A stretch of 64,000 nt of DNA from contig NZ_CP160403.1 of NCBI RefSeq assembly GCF_040782645.1, positions 7,661,001 to 7,725,000 of the forward strand, given 5' to 3'. Position 1 is the first letter of the stretch. Every line of letters starts with the position of its first letter. Both the position numbers and the translations under genes were made by a program. This document shows positions 27,302-35,983 of the stretch, one piece after another. The notes beneath the pieces are model-generated. The model did not search any database, was not told the DNA's origin, and saw nothing but the letters and a program-made list of their open reading frames with translations. This DNA is from Streptomyces sp. HUAS ZL42. GTDB lineage: Bacteria; Actinomycetota; Actinomycetes; Streptomycetales; Streptomycetaceae.

Positions 27302-27955
27302 TCAGGGGGTGACGGGTCGGGCCGTGAGCTGCTGTCCGTCGACCGTCACCGCACCGGTCTCCGGGTCGATCTCGGGTGCGGCGGAGGGGTCACCGTCACG
27401 GGTGAGGATGCCGACCTGGCTGCCGTCCCTGAGCACGATCCAGCCGCCGTCGATCTTCGCTCCGCGCACGGTCGCCGTCGCCCGGTACAGCCCGGACGGC
27501 TTCTTCGCCTTGTCGGCGGTGAACGCGTAGTGCCCGCCGCCGACGTCGACCGTGCCGCGGATCCTCTTGCCCTCCTTGAGAGTGCCGTTCAGTTCCGCGC
27601 CGTTCTTGCCGGTCAGCCGCATGGTGCCGTCGTTCGCGACATCACCCTTGAGCCAGGACTCCTTGGTGCGGCCGTCGCAGAAGTACGCGATCGCCTTCCC
27701 GTCCTTCACGGACACGGCGATCGCCGAGGAGTCGTCGTCGGTGCGGCCGGCGTAGTCGGCGTCCGGCACCGGTGTCAGCGTCGGCGTGGAAGTGGGTGAC
27801 GCAGGCACCACGGTCTTCGTGGGCACCGGGCTCGGCGACTCCTTCTGCTGTGCGGACGACGTGTTCTTCGTCCCGGTCGTCGCGTTGAGCGACAGCATGA
27901 CCAGGCCTAGCACCAGTCCTGCGAGAAGGGTGAGCAGCGGACCAGGACGCTTCAT
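27302..27955 (-). CDS. membrane-anchored extracytoplasmic protein of the Rieske operon
   Basis: 217 residues: one N-terminal helix (LLTLLAGLVLGLVMLSLNATTG), a Ser/Thr/Pro-rich linker (KESPSPVPTKTVVPASPTST) and a beta-rich globular part (AIAVSVKDGKAIAYFCDGRT..GGWIVLRDGSQVGILTRDG). ATG 27955 has GGGAGG about 6 nt upstream; the longer frame upstream is not convincing. It is the first gene of a three-gene minus-strand unit, 22 bp from the DUF6529-like gene. Not recognised as a named family; the linker suggests it stands off the membrane in the cell wall. Confidence 0.8.
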   Translation of the reverse strand: MKRPGPLLTLLAGLVLGLVMLSLNATTGTKNTSSAQQKESPSPVPTKTVVPASPTSTPTLTPVPDADYAGRTDDDSSAIAVSVKDGKAIAYFCDGRTKESWLKGDVANDGTMRLTGKNGAELNGTLKEGKRIRGTVDVGGGHYAFTADKAKKPSGLYRATATVRGAKIDGGWIVLRDGSQVGILTRDGDPSAAPEIDPETGAVTVDGQQLTARPVTP

Positions 27956-28204
27956 ACGGGCCTCCCCCGAGGCGAGCTTCCTGCCATCAGAGCGGACCCC
28001 GCACCCCGGCGTAAAGAGGCGCACGGGGGCGTCCCACTCCAAGTAGCGAAATTGGGGCGATTCAGTGACATCGGCAGAACCAGCGGCCGGGCTGCGCCCC
28101 ACCGTCTCAGCGGTCGGGCGCCGCACACCGGCCCGGCACGGGCTGACTAGGCTGGACGGCGGAAGAGCCGAACGTCCATCAGGACATCAGCAAGGAGCAG
28201 CGCC

Positions 28205-28567
28205 GTGGCGGTACGAGCGGTCCGGGGGGCCGTCCAACTCGAGCGGGACGAGGCCGGACACATGGACGAGCGGGTCGGTGCCCTGCTCACCGCCGTCCTG
28301 GAGCGGAACTCGCTCACCGCCGACGACCTGATCAGCATCTGGTTCACGGCCACGCCCGACCTGCACAGCGACTTCCCCGCGGCCGCCGCCCGCAAGCTGG
28401 GCATCGTCGACGTTCCGCTGATCTGCGCCCAGGAGCTGGACATCGAGGGCGCCATGCCGCGCGTCGTCCGGGTCCTCGCGCACATCGAGTCGGACAAGTC
28501 ACGCGCCGACATCGCCCACGTCTACCTCGGCGCAGCGGCCGCCCTGCGCAAGGACATCGCCCAGTGA
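28205..28567 (+). CDS. aroH: chorismate mutase, AroH (monofunctional) type
   Basis: 120 residues, the trimeric pseudo-alpha/beta-barrel class: VRAVRGAVQLERDEAGHMDERVGALLTAVLERN, DDLISIWFTATPDLHSDFPA and IEGAMPRVVRVLAHIESDKS place the Arg/Glu residues that bind the bicyclic transition state. It converts chorismate to prephenate. AAGGAG (28192-28197) gives GTG 28205 as start, and TAGGCT (28148-28153) is a candidate -10. It overlaps tyrA (GTGA), putting both steps toward tyrosine in one operon. Confidence 0.94.
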   Translation: MAVRAVRGAVQLERDEAGHMDERVGALLTAVLERNSLTADDLISIWFTATPDLHSDFPAAAARKLGIVDVPLICAQELDIEGAMPRVVRVLAHIESDKSRADIAHVYLGAAAALRKDIAQ

Positions 28568-29649
28568 GGACCGCACTCGTCATCGGAACCGGGCTCATCG
28601 GTACGTCCGTCGCCCTGGCCCTCGCCCAGCGCGGCGTCGTGGTCCACCTCGCCGACCACGATCCGGAGCAGGCCCGTACGGCCGCCGCGCTCGGCGCCGG
28701 CACGGACGAGGCCCCGGAGGGCCCCGTCGACCTCGCGGTCGTCGCCGCGCCTCCCGCCCACGTCGCGGGAGTGCTCGCCGACGCCATGCGCCGGGGCGCG
28801 GCGCGCGGCTACCTCGACGTGGCCAGCGTCAAGGGCGGCCCGCGCCGCGAGCTGCAGGCGCTCGGCCTCGACCTGTCGTCGTACATCGGCACGCACCCCA
28901 TGTCGGGCCGCGAGAAGTCCGGCCCGCTGGCCGCGACCGGCGACCTCTTCGAGGGACGCCCGTGGGTCCTCACACCCACCCGGGACACCGACACCGAGGT
29001 ACTGAACCTCGCCCTGGAGCTGGTCTCGCACTGCCGGGCGGTCCCGGTGGTGATGGACGCCGACGCCCACGACCGCGCGGTGGCGCTGGTCTCCCACATG
29101 CCCCACCTGGTCTCCAGCATGGTCGCCGCACGCCTGGAGAACGCGGAGGAGGCGGCGGTACGGCTGTGCGGGCAGGGCATCCGGGACGTGACCCGGATCG
29201 CCGCGTCCGACCCCCGGATGTGGATCGACATCCTCTCCGCGAACCCGGGGCCGGTCGCCGACCTGCTCACCGATGTCGCCGCCGACCTGGAGGAGACGGT
29301 GCAGGCCCTGCGTGCCCTGCAGTCCTCCGACGACGTCAAGCGGCGCGAGGGCGCCGCCGGTATCCAGGACGTCCTGCGGCGCGGCAACGCCGGTCAGGTC
29401 CGCGTCCCCGGCAAGCACGGGTCCGCTCCGCGGGCGTACGAGGTCGTGGCGGTGCTGATCGACGACCAGCCGGGTCAGCTGGCCCACATCTTCGCGGACG
29501 CGGGCCGGGCCGGCGTCAACATCGAGGATGTGCGGATCGAGCATGCGACGGGGCAGCAGGCAGGTTTGGTGCAGCTGATGGTGGAGCCGAAGGCGGCGCC
29601 GGTGCTGACCGCTGCGTTGCGGGATCGAGGGTGGGCGATTCGGCAGTAG
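28564..29649 (+). CDS. tyrA: prephenate dehydrogenase
   Basis: 361 residues; NAD-dependent oxidative decarboxylation of prephenate. Rossmann loop VIGTGLIGTSVALALAQRG is at the N-terminus, the HPMSGREKSGPLAAT motif carries the catalytic His, and the helical domain has ALVSHMPHLVSSMVA. The C-terminal EVVAVLIDDQPGQLAHIFADAGRAGVNIEDVRIEH is an ACT domain, indicating feedback control by tyrosine or another amino acid. GTG start overlaps aroH. The operon continues with cmk after a 132-bp gap. Confidence 0.95.
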   Translation: MRTALVIGTGLIGTSVALALAQRGVVVHLADHDPEQARTAAALGAGTDEAPEGPVDLAVVAAPPAHVAGVLADAMRRGAARGYLDVASVKGGPRRELQALGLDLSSYIGTHPMSGREKSGPLAATGDLFEGRPWVLTPTRDTDTEVLNLALELVSHCRAVPVVMDADAHDRAVALVSHMPHLVSSMVAARLENAEEAAVRLCGQGIRDVTRIAASDPRMWIDILSANPGPVADLLTDVAADLEETVQALRALQSSDDVKRREGAAGIQDVLRRGNAGQVRVPGKHGSAPRAYEVVAVLIDDQPGQLAHIFADAGRAGVNIEDVRIEHATGQQAGLVQLMVEPKAAPVLTAALRDRGWAIRQ

Positions 29650-29781
29650 GGGCGGGCCGGGCATGCGTGACCGGCGCCGCGTGGGCGCGGCCGGACGAGT
29701 GAGTCGAACCCAGTAACCTTGTGCAGGGCACCATCGCGCCCCGCACACCACCACCGCACCGCACCAGGAAGGTGTCCCCCC

Positions 29782-30468
29782 GTGGAAAACGGCGCCGCCC
29801 AGCCCGTGATTGTCGCCATCGACGGCCCCTCCGGCACGGGCAAGTCGAGCACGTCGAAGGCCGTCGCCGCGCAGCTGGGCCTGAGCTACCTGGACACCGG
29901 TGCCCAGTACCGGGCGATCACCTGGTGGATGGTGAGCAACGGGATCGACACCGACGACCCCGCGTCGATAGCGGCCGCGGCCGGCAAGCCCGAGATCATC
30001 TCCGGGACGGACCCGGCCAACCCGACGATCACGGTCGACGGCACGGACGTCTCGGGCCCGATCCGCACCCAGGAGGTCACCTCCAAGGTCAGCGCGGTCA
30101 GCGCGGTGCCCGAGGTGCGCGCCCGGATCACCGAGCTGCAGCGCTCGCTGGCGGCGTCCGCCGAGACCGGCATCGTCGTCGAGGGCCGCGACATCGGTAC
30201 GACCGTGCTGCCGGACGCCGACCTGAAGGTCTTCCTCACCGCATCTCCCGAGGCCCGCGCCGCCCGGCGCAGCGGTGAGCTGAAGAGCACCGATGTGCAC
30301 ACCACCCGCGAGGCGCTGCTCAAGCGGGACCATGCCGACTCCAACCGCAAGACCTCGCCGCTCGCCAAGGCGGACGACGCGGTCGAGGTGGACACCACCG
30401 ACCTCACGCTGCCGCAGGTCATCGAGTGTGTGGTCACCCTCGTCGAGGAGAAGCGGGCCGCGAAGTGA
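29782..30468 (+). CDS. cmk: cytidylate kinase
   Basis: 228 residues; phosphorylates CMP and dCMP. P-loop GPSGTGKS is at 15-22, the NMP-binding segment LDTGAQYRAITW follows, GRDIGTTVLPDADLKVFLTASPEARA is the conserved core and RDHADSNRKTSPL the lid. GTG 29782 has AGGAAGG about 10 nt upstream. TAACCT (29714-29719) may be a -10 for an internal promoter. Its stop overlaps the plsC start, and cmk-plsC-der is a common actinobacterial cluster. Confidence 0.95.
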   Translation: MENGAAQPVIVAIDGPSGTGKSSTSKAVAAQLGLSYLDTGAQYRAITWWMVSNGIDTDDPASIAAAAGKPEIISGTDPANPTITVDGTDVSGPIRTQEVTSKVSAVSAVPEVRARITELQRSLAASAETGIVVEGRDIGTTVLPDADLKVFLTASPEARAARRSGELKSTDVHTTREALLKRDHADSNRKTSPLAKADDAVEVDTTDLTLPQVIECVVTLVEEKRAAK

Positions 30469-31121
30469 GCCTTCCCTCCGAACGGGGCGCCGAGGTCGGG
30501 CGGCGCATCGGCGTCGGCCTGATGTACGGGCTGTGGAAGCCGCGTGTGCTGGGCGGCTGGAAGATGCCCGCGACCGGCCCGGTCATACTCGCGGTCAACC
30601 ACTCCCACAACATCGACGGCCCGATGGTCATGGGTGTGGCGCCCCGGCCGACGCACTTCCTGATCAAGAAGGAGGCGTTCGTCGGCCCGCTCGATCCCTT
30701 CCTGACCGGCATCGGCCAGCTGAAGGTGGACCGCACGAACGCCGACCGCACGGCGATCACACAGGCGCTGGACGTGCTGTCGGCCGGCGGTGTGCTCGGC
30801 ATCTTCCCGGAAGGCACCCGAGGCGAGGGCGACTTCGCCTCCCTGCGGGCCGGACTCGCCTACTTCGCCGTACGCAGCGGGGCGCCGATCGTCCCCGTCG
30901 CGGTCCTGGGAAGTTCCGAGCGGCGAGGACGGTTGATGAAGGGACTGCCTCCGCTGCGCTCCCGCATCGACGTCGTCTTCGGCGACCCCTTCGAGGCGGG
31001 CGACGGCAGCGGACGGCGTACCCGCAAGGCCCTGGACGAGGCGACCGAGCGCATCCAGAAGCACCTCACCGCGCACCTGGAGCATGCCAGGCGGCTCACC
31101 GGCCGTCTGCCCGGCGCCTGA
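30465..31121 (+). CDS. plsC: 1-acyl-sn-glycerol-3-phosphate acyltransferase
   Basis: 218 residues. The acyltransferase HX4D motif is NHSHNID (His 46, Asp 51), block III is FPEGTRGEGDFASLRAGLAYFA, and the final block is PIVPVAVLGSSERR. It acylates lysophosphatidate or a related glycerolipid at the membrane. GTG 30465 overlaps the cmk stop. The C-terminus is basic and may help membrane association. Acyl donor and exact acceptor are not decidable from sequence. Confidence 0.92.
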   Translation: MSLPSERGAEVGRRIGVGLMYGLWKPRVLGGWKMPATGPVILAVNHSHNIDGPMVMGVAPRPTHFLIKKEAFVGPLDPFLTGIGQLKVDRTNADRTAITQALDVLSAGGVLGIFPEGTRGEGDFASLRAGLAYFAVRSGAPIVPVAVLGSSERRGRLMKGLPPLRSRIDVVFGDPFEAGDGSGRRTRKALDEATERIQKHLTAHLEHARRLTGRLPGA

Positions 31122-31180
31122 CGGCACCGGAAAACGCGGAGCGTCCGACCGGCCGCTCGGCGACACTGAGTAGTGGATCA

Positions 31181-31197
31181 GCCCGGAGAAACCGGGC
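31181..31197 (+). terminator. small hairpin between plsC and der
   Basis: GCCCGG-AGAAA-CCGGGC (31181-31197) is a 6-bp stem 60 bp after plsC and 43 bp before der. Too weak for a firm terminator call; could be an attenuator or processing site. Confidence 0.35.
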
Positions 31198-31239
31198 CTT
31201 CCACCGATCACCACGAAGGAACGACGAGGTACGGACTTC

Positions 31240-32721
31240 ATGAACGACCATATCCAGCCCGACGGCTCGGCCGCGCACGAGCACGATCACGGGGCGCTCG
31301 GCGACGCCGAGTACGAGGAGTTCATGGAGCTCGCCGCGGAAGAGGGCTTCGACCTCGAGGACGTCGAGGGCGCGATCGAGGCGGCCGGTCACGGTCCGCT
31401 GCCGGTCCTCGCCGTCGTCGGCCGCCCCAATGTCGGCAAGTCGACGCTCGTGAACCGCATCATCGGCCGCCGCGAGGCGGTCGTCGAGGACAAGCCGGGA
31501 GTCACCCGTGACCGCGTGACCTACGAGGCCGAGTGGGCGGGCCGCCGCTTCAAGGTCGTCGACACGGGCGGCTGGGAGCAGGACGTCCTCGGTATCGACG
31601 CCTCCGTGGCCGCGCAGGCCGAGTACGCGATCGAGGCGGCCGACGCCGTCGTGTTCGTCGTCGACGCCAAGGTCGGCGCGACCGACACCGACGAGGCGGT
31701 CGTACGACTGCTGCGCAAGGCCGGCAAGCCCGTCGTGCTCGCCGCGAACAAGGTCGACGGCCCGAGCGGCGAGGCGGACGCGGCGTACCTGTGGTCCCTG
31801 GGCCTCGGTGAGCCGCACCCGGTCTCGGCGCTGCACGGCCGGGGCACCGGCGACATGCTGGACGCGGTCCTGGAGGTACTGCCGGACGCGCCCGAGCAGA
31901 CCTTCGGCACCGCGATCGGCGGCCCGCGCCGCATCGCCCTGATCGGCCGCCCGAACGTCGGCAAGTCCTCGTTGCTGAACAAGGTGGCGGGCGAGGAGCG
32001 AGTCGTCGTCAACGAGCTGGCCGGCACCACCCGCGACCCGGTCGACGAGCTGATCGAACTGGGTGGCGTGACCTGGAAGTTCGTCGACACGGCGGGCATC
32101 CGCAAGCGTGTCCACCTTCAGCAGGGCGCCGACTACTACGCCTCGCTGCGCACCGCGGCCGCCGTCGAGAAGGCCGAGGTGGCCGTCATCCTCATCGACG
32201 CCGCCGAGTCCATCTCCGTCCAGGACCAGCGCATCGTCACGATGGCCGTCGAGGCGGGCCGTGCGCTCGTCCTCGCCTACAACAAGTGGGACACCCTCGA
32301 CGAGGAGCGCCGCTACTACCTGGAGCGGGAGATCGAGACCGAGCTCGGCCAGGTGGCGTGGGCGCCGCGGGTGAACGTCTCCGCGCGCACCGGGCGGCAC
32401 ATGGAGAAGCTGGTCCCGGCGATCGAGACGGCCCTCGCCGGCTGGGAGACCCGCGTCCCGACGGGCCGCCTGAACGCCTTCCTCGGCGAGCTGGTCGCCG
32501 CCCACCCCCATCCGATCCGCGGCGGCAAGCAGCCGCGCATCCTGTTCGGCACCCAGGCCGGCACCAAGCCCCCGCGGTTCGTGCTCTTCGCCTCCGGCTT
32601 CATCGAGGCGGGCTACCGGCGCTTCATCGAGCGCCGGCTGCGCGAGGAGTTCGGCTTCGAGGGGACGCCGATCCATATCTCCGTGCGGGTGCGCGAGAAG
32701 CGCGGCGGGAAGAAGAAGTAA
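31240..32721 (+). CDS. der: ribosome-assembly GTPase Der (EngA)
   Basis: 493 residues with two GTPase domains in tandem: G1 motifs GRPNVGKST at about 61-69 and GRPNVGKSS at about 235-243, with NKVDG and NKWDT as the guanine-specificity motifs, then the KH-like C-terminal domain ending [12 protein letters not shown]. Der acts in 50S ribosomal subunit assembly. An acidic N-terminal extension of about 50 residues ([21 protein letters not shown]) precedes the first domain, as in other actinobacteria. Ends in a strong palindromic terminator. Confidence 0.96.
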   Translation: MNDHIQPDGSAAHEHDHGALGDAEYEEFMELAAEEGFDLEDVEGAIEAAGHGPLPVLAVVGRPNVGKSTLVNRIIGRREAVVEDKPGVTRDRVTYEAEWAGRRFKVVDTGGWEQDVLGIDASVAAQAEYAIEAADAVVFVVDAKVGATDTDEAVVRLLRKAGKPVVLAANKVDGPSGEADAAYLWSLGLGEPHPVSALHGRGTGDMLDAVLEVLPDAPEQTFGTAIGGPRRIALIGRPNVGKSSLLNKVAGEERVVVNELAGTTRDPVDELIELGGVTWKFVDTAGIRKRVHLQQGADYYASLRTAAAVEKAEVAVILIDAAESISVQDQRIVTMAVEAGRALVLAYNKWDTLDEERRYYLEREIETELGQVAWAPRVNVSARTGRHMEKLVPAIETALAGWETRVPTGRLNAFLGELVAAHPHPIRGGKQPRILFGTQAGTKPPRFVLFASGFIEAGYRRFIERRLREEFGFEGTPIHISVRVREKRGGKKK

Positions 32722-32747
32722 CCCCGCCTCCGCACAAGCCGAGTGGA

Positions 32748-32777
32748 AGAGGGCGGACCCCATGGGGTCCGCCCTCT
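32748..32777. terminator. 30-bp perfect palindrome between convergent der and hypothetical gene
   Basis: Positions 32748-32762 and 32763-32777 are exact reverse complements (centre CCATGG), starting AGAGGGCGGACCCCA. It lies 26 bp after der and 8 bp after the end of the convergent gene, so it can terminate both. No T-run. Confidence 0.75.
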
Positions 32778-32785
32778 CTCCTGCC

Positions 32786-33190
32786 TCAGGCCCCTCTGCG
32801 CGGGCCGGGCGGCAGCGCCGGGACGTGGTGTGTGCCGGTGCCGTGCTGCTGCTGCCCGATCTGCCCGACCCGCTGCCACTGCGACTGCTGTCCGACACCG
32901 CTGCGGGCGCTGTGCGCGCCCGCGCTGTAGGCGCTGTACGAGCTGCTGAACGACCCCGGCCGGTGTCCGGCGTACGAGCCCGTGCCGTGCGGGATGTTCC
33001 CGAAGGCGGTGAACCCCAGCTCCTCCTCGCCGCTGCGGTCACCCGGCAGCGCGCGGAAGGACTTGACGTACTCGGCGTAGAGCGCGTCGTAGATCGGCGT
33101 GGCCGACGGGCAGCCCGAAGGATCCTGAGCCGACAGCGCGGGCGGGAGCGGATGGTAGGACTGGCGGCGGGATACGTCATATGCGTGCAC
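32786..33190 (-). CDS. DUF6643-like conserved hypothetical protein
   Basis: About 134 residues. The central block PSGCPSATPIYDALYAEYVKSF and RALPGDRSGEEELGFTAFGN is the kind of sequence I recall as highly conserved in streptomycetes; the tail is Ser/Gly/Gln-rich low complexity (GSFSSSYSAYSAGAHS). GTG 33190 is my choice, with GGA a few bases upstream; an ATG at 33217 would add nine residues. Cytoplasmic, no signal peptide, function unknown. Convergent with der across a shared palindrome. Confidence 0.7.
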   Translation of the reverse strand: MHAYDVSRRQSYHPLPPALSAQDPSGCPSATPIYDALYAEYVKSFRALPGDRSGEEELGFTAFGNIPHGTGSYAGHRPGSFSSSYSAYSAGAHSARSGVGQQSQWQRVGQIGQQQHGTGTHHVPALPPGPRRGA

Positions 33191-33275
33191 GTATGTCCAA
33201 ACGACCCCGGGTCTCATGGGATGCGGTTGAACAGCATGCCTTCGTGCGGCTCCGCCGCGTGGGCGTGACCAGCCC

Positions 33276-34058
33276 TCACGTCCCGGCAAGCGGCAGCGCC
33301 CCGCCGACCAACTTCCCGTTCGCCGCCGCCTTGTCCAGCGCGTCCCGCAGCAGATCCTCCCGGGGCTGACGCCCGATGGACCCCACCGGCGCCGCGAACA
33401 TCAGCACCTGGCGGTGCTTGGTGGCGGCGGCCCGCCACCCCTCGGTCACCGTCAGCGGCTGATGCGCCTGCCACCACGCGACCGGCTGACCGCCGTTCAC
33501 CGAGGGCTGCAGCACCGCGTGCAGCTGGCCCATGGCCAGCAGGACCGACCATCCGTGCCGCACCGGCGGTACGGAGGAAAGGTCGGTCACCGGCATGAAG
33601 CCCTGCTCGATGAGCAGCGGCAGGAAGTCGTCGCCGAGGCCGGTCGAGCCCGGGCGGACGATGGGTCCGGTCGGCTCGACCACGAGGGCCGGGTGCAACT
33701 CCCCGGCGATCAGGACGAGTCCGCTGGTCACCCCGAGCACGGCCTGCTCGGGCACGATCTTCTCGGGCTCCAGGTCGACTGTGTCGCCGCTGATGGAACG
33801 GACGGCGCCCCGCAGCTGCTCCTCGGTGACCTGGACGACCTGGGAGGGCAGGCAGGTGGAGTGGGCGAAGGCGAGGACTGCGGTCTCGTCGCCGATGAAC
33901 AGGACGGTGCTGGTGCGCTCCTGTTCGGAGTCGCCCGGGGTGCGGCAGGACGTGCAGTCGTAGCTGCCGGGGGCGTTGTGTCCGGCGAGCAGCCGGTCGG
34001 CTTCTTCGTCGCCGATCTCGGCACGTACCTCGTCGCTGACGTCGAGCATGCGCGGCAC
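33276..34058 (-). CDS. conserved hypothetical protein with Cys-x2-Cys
   Basis: 260 residues, not assigned to a known family. It begins MPRMLDVSDEVRAEIGDEEADRLLAGH and has a YDCTSCRTPGD pair of cysteines, then long beta-rich segments (STVLFIGDETAVLAFAHSTCLPSQVV, GLVLIAGELHPALVVEPTG, WSVLLAMGQLHAVLQPS). GTG 34058 is chosen because GGGAG stands 6 nt upstream; the frame stays open a further 120 bp. No membrane segment. The mixture of repeated beta blocks suggests an intracellular sensor or enzyme-like fold, but nothing specific can be claimed. Confidence 0.72.
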   Translation of the reverse strand: MPRMLDVSDEVRAEIGDEEADRLLAGHNAPGSYDCTSCRTPGDSEQERTSTVLFIGDETAVLAFAHSTCLPSQVVQVTEEQLRGAVRSISGDTVDLEPEKIVPEQAVLGVTSGLVLIAGELHPALVVEPTGPIVRPGSTGLGDDFLPLLIEQGFMPVTDLSSVPPVRHGWSVLLAMGQLHAVLQPSVNGGQPVAWWQAHQPLTVTEGWRAAATKHRQVLMFAAPVGSIGRQPREDLLRDALDKAAANGKLVGGALPLAGT

Positions 34059-34275
34059 GGGTGGCTCCCTCGGGATGCGGTGCGTTGGCTCGGCCGGGTG
34101 GCTCCCGGCCGTCGTCCGGGTGGGTCCCCGGCTCATGAAGAAGACAACGGACGATCTGTGGCGGGGGTCACGCTGCACGGTGAACGGAATCGAACCATCC
34201 GACGCGCACGGTCACTGGAAGTGCGGAATTGGACACTCACCGTCAAGTACTGGGAAATCCAAGGAAGTTGGTTGC

Positions 34276-34289
34276 GTGAGGTGGGTCAC
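34276..34289. promoter_or_regulatory. Crp-like binding site GTG-N6-GTCAC
   Basis: GTGAGGTGGGTCAC fits the Streptomyces Crp consensus GTG(N6)GNCAC exactly. It lies about 160 bp upstream of the predicted transcription start of the Rpf gene. Crp is known to activate rpfA in S. coelicolor, which supports but does not prove the call. Confidence 0.5.
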
Positions 34290-34402
34290 AGATCATCGGG
34301 GCGACTGGTCGACAAATCAGGAAATCAGCGAATGAAATGGGTGGCCGAAAATCGCCGATACCCGCGGTAACGGCGAACTGGCCTGGAATGACAAGGAGTT
34401 GG

Positions 34403-35230
<828 letters not shown>

Positions 35231-35250
35231 GCGCTCCCCTGTCCCGCACG

Positions 35251-35284
35251 GGGCCCCACCCGTTCCTCCGACCGGGTGGGGCCC
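35251..35284. terminator. hairpin between convergent Rpf and LivF genes
   Basis: GGGCCCCACCCG (35251-35262) and CGGGTGGGGCCC (35273-35284) are exact complements around a 10-base loop. It lies 20 bp after the Rpf stop and 18 bp after the LivF stop on the other strand, so it can serve both. Confidence 0.75.
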
Positions 35285-35302
35285 TTCGGCACACCGGGCT
35301 CT

Positions 35303-35983
35303 CTACGGCGCACGGCGCCTCGGGTCCGGCTCCGTCCCCGGCGACCGCCGCTCGAACTCTTCCGACTCCCCGCCGAACACCACCGCGCCGCGGCGCAGTT
35401 CGTACACGAACCTGGCTCTGCCGCGCAGCACGGGCGGCAGCCGCTGCTCCGCGACGACCACGCATGCGTCGAGTGAGGCCAGCAGGTCGTACGTGCGGGC
35501 CGCGACCCCGGGCGACATGCCCTGCACGGGTTCGTCGACGAGCACCACGCGCGCGCGTGCCAGCAGAGCACGCGAGAGGGCGAGCATGCGCTGTTCGCCG
35601 CCGGAGAGGGTGCCGGCGCGGCGCGGGAGCAGGGGCTCCAGCTGCGGATACGCGGCGAGGGCGGAGTCGTGTGCGGGTGCCGCGAGTTCGAGGTTCTCGC
35701 GGACGGTGAGGGAGCCGAACACCGCCCGCCGCTCGGGCACCAGGCACAGACCGCGCCGGGCCCGCTCGAACGCCGGCACCCGGGTCACGTCCGTGCCGTC
35801 CCACACCACCGCGCCGCCGGACAGCGGCACACTTCCGGCCAGCGCGCGCAGGGCGGTCGAACGGCCGGACCCGTTGCGGCCCAGCAGCACGGTGAGCCCC
35901 GGGCCGGGTGCCGCGAGGGTGACACCGTGCAGGGCCTCCAGGGGGCCGTAGCGCACGCGCGCGTGGCGCAGGGAGATGGTCAT
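35303..35983 (-). CDS. LivF-type branched-chain amino acid ABC ATPase
   Basis: 226 residues. The signature TLSGGEQRMLALSRALLAR and Walker B RVVLVDEPVQGMSP are standard for LivF, but Walker A reads GRNGSGRST, with Arg in place of the catalytic Lys. In a LivF/LivG heterodimer one impaired site may be tolerated. ATG 35983 overlaps the fused LivHMG stop by 4 bp. It is about 10-20 residues shorter than typical LivF and has an unusually Arg/Pro-rich tail. Partner of the 901-residue fusion upstream. Confidence 0.88.
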   Translation of the reverse strand: MTISLRHARVRYGPLEALHGVTLAAPGPGLTVLLGRNGSGRSTALRALAGSVPLSGGAVVWDGTDVTRVPAFERARRGLCLVPERRAVFGSLTVRENLELAAPAHDSALAAYPQLEPLLPRRAGTLSGGEQRMLALSRALLARARVVLVDEPVQGMSPGVAARTYDLLASLDACVVVAEQRLPPVLRGRARFVYELRRGAVVFGGESEEFERRSPGTEPDPRRRAP

